Shown: positions 14,727 through 16,960 of the stretch, piece by piece
How the letters are laid out: each line of letters begins with the position of its first letter
Numbering within the stretch: the stretch's first letter is position 1
Source: an uncultured Lachnospiraceae bacterium
Lineage (GTDB): Bacteria; Bacillota; Clostridia; Lachnospirales; Lachnospiraceae
Length of the DNA: 16,960 bases
Reading direction: 5' to 3'
Assembly: GCA_910577445.1 (NCBI GenBank)
Contig: CAJTMZ010000059.1
Coordinates: forward strand, 8,890 to 25,849
The notes under the pieces: generated by a model
Told to the model about the DNA's origin: nothing
The model's input: the letters and a program-made list of their open reading frames with translations, nothing else
Databases searched by the model: none
Program-made: the position numbers and the translations under genes

Positions 14727-15322
14727 TGGATTTGTACAGCGGACATATCAACAGGCTAATAGACGAGTTGTCCGGCTTGCCGGGCATTGGTTCCAAGTCA
14801 GCGCAAAGGCTGGCTTTTCACTTGGTAAACCTTCCGGAGGGGAAGGTGAAAAGGCTGGTGAAAGCCATTACCGACGCCAAGGAAAATGTTCGTTACTGCA
14901 GGGAATGCTTTACCTTAACCGACAGTGAAGTCTGCCCGGTGTGCGCGAATACAAAGAGGGACCACGGCACAATCATGGTGGTGGAAAATACGAGAGATTT
15001 GGCGGCCTATGAGAAAACCGGCAAATACGAGGGCATTTACCATGTGCTTCACGGGGCGATTTCGCCCATGCTGGGAATCGGGCCGGGGGATATTAAGCTG
15101 AAAGAGCTTATCGCCCGCCTGCAGAATGATATTACTGAAGTGATTATCGCCACAAATTCCAGCCTTGAGGGGGAAACCACGGCGATGTATATCGGAAAGC
15201 TGATTAAACCCACGGGGATTAAGGTGAGCAGGATTGCCAGCGGCGTGCCGGTGGGCGGCGACCTGGAATACATTGACGAAGTCACGCTCTTACGGGCGCT
15301 TGAAGGCAGAGTGGAAATGTAA
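14726..15322 (+). CDS. recR: Recombination mediator protein RecR
   Basis: RecR acts with RecO to load RecA on single-stranded DNA at gaps; 198 residues, the normal length. Order of domains: helix-hairpin-helix near residues 8-30 (LSGLPGIGSKSAQRLAFHLV), a zinc finger with C58, C61, C70 and C73, then the TOPRIM domain starting at VVENTRDL and including YHVLHGAISPMLGIGPGDI. The C-terminal ATP-site-like motif GVPVGGDLEYIDEVTL is intact. The ATG overlaps the ybaB stop by one base, and GGGAGGGGG 11 nt upstream is inside ybaB. No terminator follows, so the epimerase gene 57 bp downstream may be read through. Confidence 0.97.
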   Translation: MDLYSGHINRLIDELSGLPGIGSKSAQRLAFHLVNLPEGKVKRLVKAITDAKENVRYCRECFTLTDSEVCPVCANTKRDHGTIMVVENTRDLAAYEKTGKYEGIYHVLHGAISPMLGIGPGDIKLKELIARLQNDITEVIIATNSSLEGETTAMYIGKLIKPTGIKVSRIASGVPVGGDLEYIDEVTLLRALEGRVEM

Positions 15323-15347
15323 AAGTTGAGAGAAGAAAGGATAAAAT

Positions 15348-15364
15348 GCAGGCTTTATGCCTGC
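15348..15364 (+). other. Short hairpin before the epimerase start
   Basis: GCAGGC (15348-15353) and GCCTGC (15359-15364) form a 6-bp stem with loop TTTAT. It lies between the only Shine-Dalgarno-like sequence of the gap (AGAAAGGA at about 15335) and the epimerase ATG at 15380. It could bring the two closer or regulate initiation. No U-tract follows, so it is not a terminator. Confidence 0.4.
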
Positions 15365-15379
15365 GTCCCGGTATAAATA

Positions 15380-16426
15380 ATGGTAAAAAAAGAAATTTTC
15401 GGAAAAACAAAAAGCGGACAGGAAATTTACCGTTACTGGCTGGAAAACGAAAAAGGCATGAGAGCCGGTGTGATTAATTACGGAGCAATCCTGGTGAACT
15501 TATTTGTGCCCGATAAAGAGGGAAAAGTAAAGGACGTGGTTTTGGGCTACGATACGCTGGAGCCCTACTTTGAAAACGGCGGATTTTTCGGCGCTACAGT
15601 GGGCCCTAACGCCAACCGCGTAGGCGGGGCGGCTTTTACGGTGGACGGACAGCTCTGCCGGCTTGACAAAAACGACGGTGAGAATAACCTTCACAGCCAC
15701 AAGGAGCTGGGATACCACAAAAGAATCTGGAGCGCCTCGGAAAAGGAGGATGGCGTTACGTTTTTCCTTGAGGACGAGGACGGCAGTATGGGATTTCCCG
15801 GCAATAAAAAGGTATGGGTTACCTATATTCTCACACAGGAGAACGAGCTGAAGATTAAATACGAGGCCGAAAGCGATAAGAATACGGTCATCAACATGAC
15901 AAACCATACATATTTTAACCTTGCGGGACAGGGAAGCGGTTCTGTTTGCGACCATATTCTCACCCTCAAGGCCGGCGCTTACACGCCGGTGGTTTCGGGC
16001 GCGATTCCCACAGGGGAGGTGAAATCCGTGGCCGGAACGCCTTTTGACTTCACGGAGGCAAAGAAAATCGGAGCGGATATCGATGCCGACAACAAGCAGC
16101 TTAGTCTGACCGGCGGCTATGACCACAACTGGGTTATCGACGGCGCCGACGGGACTTTGCGTGAATTTGCGGTGGTGGAGGAGCCGGTATCCGGCCGCGA
16201 AATGCGGGCGTATACGGATTTGCCCGGCGTACAGTTTTATGCCGGGAACGGTGTGGAAAAGCAGGCCGGAAAAGAGGGGGCAGAATACGGACCCAGAGGC
16301 GGACTGTGCCTGGAGACACAGTATTTTCCCGACACGCCCAATAAGCCGGAATTTCCTTCCGCGATATTCGGACCGGAGAGAAAGTATGAAAGCATGACGG
16401 TTTACCGCTTCGGTCTGTGTAAATAA
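15380..16426 (+). CDS. galM: Aldose 1-epimerase (galactose mutarotase family)
   Basis: This enzyme interconverts alpha and beta anomers of aldoses such as galactose or glucose; 348 residues, the normal family length. The expected residues are present: H107 in NLHSHKELGYHKRIW, H176 in MTNHTYFNLAG and E312 in LCLETQYFPD. H176 and E312 fill the acid/base roles known from GalM enzymes. FYAGNG and NANRVGG are further family motifs. There is no signal peptide, so it is cytosolic. No other galactose-pathway gene is nearby, so the natural sugar is not indicated by context. The ATG has no Shine-Dalgarno sequence within 20 nt, but the N-terminus (VKKEIFGKTKSGQEIYRYWLEN) looks complete and typical. Confidence 0.95.
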   Translation: MVKKEIFGKTKSGQEIYRYWLENEKGMRAGVINYGAILVNLFVPDKEGKVKDVVLGYDTLEPYFENGGFFGATVGPNANRVGGAAFTVDGQLCRLDKNDGENNLHSHKELGYHKRIWSASEKEDGVTFFLEDEDGSMGFPGNKKVWVTYILTQENELKIKYEAESDKNTVINMTNHTYFNLAGQGSGSVCDHILTLKAGAYTPVVSGAIPTGEVKSVAGTPFDFTEAKKIGADIDADNKQLSLTGGYDHNWVIDGADGTLREFAVVEEPVSGREMRAYTDLPGVQFYAGNGVEKQAGKEGAEYGPRGGLCLETQYFPDTPNKPEFPSAIFGPERKYESMTVYRFGLCK

Positions 16427-16581
16427 CGAAAGCCGCTTCAGGGAGAGCCCGTATTCTTCCGGCGCGCGTCCCGCAAAGAAAGATTTACAGAAAATGCGGA
16501 ATAGAAACGATGCTTTACAATCCATCTGACCCTTATCTTGTGCTAAACTTTAAACAGGTACAAGCCTCGCTGCGGATTTGT

Positions 16582-16622
16582 CCCGGTAAAGTCCGGGCGG
16601 GCCGGGCCGCCGGTATTGGCGG
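16582..16622 (+). other. GC-rich tandem dyads upstream of the last gene
   Basis: CCCGG/CCGGG (16582-16586 with 16593-16597) and CCGCC/GGCGG (16607-16611 with 16618-16622) form two short stems in the 233-bp gap after the epimerase gene. The rest of the gap shows an extended -10-like TGCTAAACT at 16541-16549 without a clear -35 box. No gene or U-tract was seen. The stems may belong to the leader of the next transcript. Confidence 0.35.
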
Positions 16623-16659
16623 GAAACAAAGAGGGAATTAAGGGGAGGAGGATTGTAAA

Positions 16660-16960
16660 ATGCAGCTTCCGGAAATCGTAAAGCAGGTTGGAAAGACGAA
16701 CGACAAAGAACGGGTATATCTGGAGGATTACGTTTATGCATACCTGAGGGAACTCAAAAAGGAGGCGGGAGCGCTTCCGGGGCGCGCCGCGCTTTTCGGA
16801 CATGTTTATCATAAGAACAACCGCAGTTTTTATATGATATACGGAGCTGCCAGCGTGATTGGCGGTCTGGAGAGGGGCAAAAACGAGGAGCAGGTCAGAA
16901 GAGAATTTTTCGGGGATTACGAACTGATAGGATACGTTAATATTTATGCGAAAGGCCGGG
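16660..16960 (+). CDS. Unrecognised protein, 5' part only
   Basis: The reading frame starts at an ATG preceded by a very strong AGGGGAGGAGG and runs open past the window end (100 complete codons). The start MQLPEIVKQVGKTND and the segments VYLEDYVYAYLRELKKE, GRAALFGHVYHKNNRSFYMIYGAA and REFFGDYELIGYVNIY look like a soluble alpha/beta domain. There is no signal peptide or membrane segment in the visible part. I do not recognise the family and assign no function. Coding is supported by the ribosome binding site, codon use like its neighbours and the absence of stops. Confidence 0.8.
   Translation, partial: MQLPEIVKQVGKTNDKERVYLEDYVYAYLRELKKEAGALPGRAALFGHVYHKNNRSFYMIYGAASVIGGLERGKNEEQVRREFFGDYELIGYVNIYAKGR

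Overview
The window looks like a chromosomal segment of an anaerobic Firmicute of class Clostridia, most likely Lachnospiraceae (Clostridium cluster XIVa). This rests on a YesMN/LplABC-type sugar-uptake operon without its own ATPase, a large FtsX-type permease with XXXLXXG heptads, the dnaX-ybaB-recR cluster, strong AGGAGG-type ribosome binding sites and mixed-GC codon use. Assignment is by family recognition only; no database was searched. No tRNA, rRNA, CRISPR, insertion sequence or phage gene was seen.

Left part (1-6725, all minus strand): a sugar-sensing and uptake locus read right to left. It encodes a membrane histidine kinase (YesM type), an AraC-type response regulator (YesN type) starting directly after the kinase stop, an extracellular solute-binding lipoprotein (LplA/DUF3502 type) and two inner-membrane permeases (LplB and LplC types). 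The ATPase is absent and is presumably a shared MsmX/UgpC-type protein encoded elsewhere. A 9-bp motif (TTTTRTGAY on the plus strand) occurs as direct repeats 21 bp apart upstream of both the kinase gene and the binding-protein gene, with nearly the same offset from each predicted -10 box. This suggests one regulator acting on both promoters. The binding-protein gene has an apparent single-base deletion in a homopolymer inside its signal-peptide codons.

Middle (6726-11451, plus strand): a divergent intergenic region leads into a two-gene ABC module. It comprises a MacB/LolD-class ATPase and a 1199-residue FtsX-like permease carrying about 400 residues of extracellular coiled coil, apparently folded as a two-armed hairpin. 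Two tandem RNA-type hairpins with the same core but different, still complementary, flanks lie between the two genes.

Right part (11452-16960, plus strand): 6-phosphofructokinase (GTG start, good promoter, unusual GGNG/PKTIDND active-site combination), dnaX (DNA polymerase III gamma/tau), the YbaB/EbfC nucleoid protein gene and recR closely packed, then an aldose 1-epimerase gene. The 5' end of an unrecognised gene runs off the window edge. Several gaps here hold GC-rich dyads without U-tracts.
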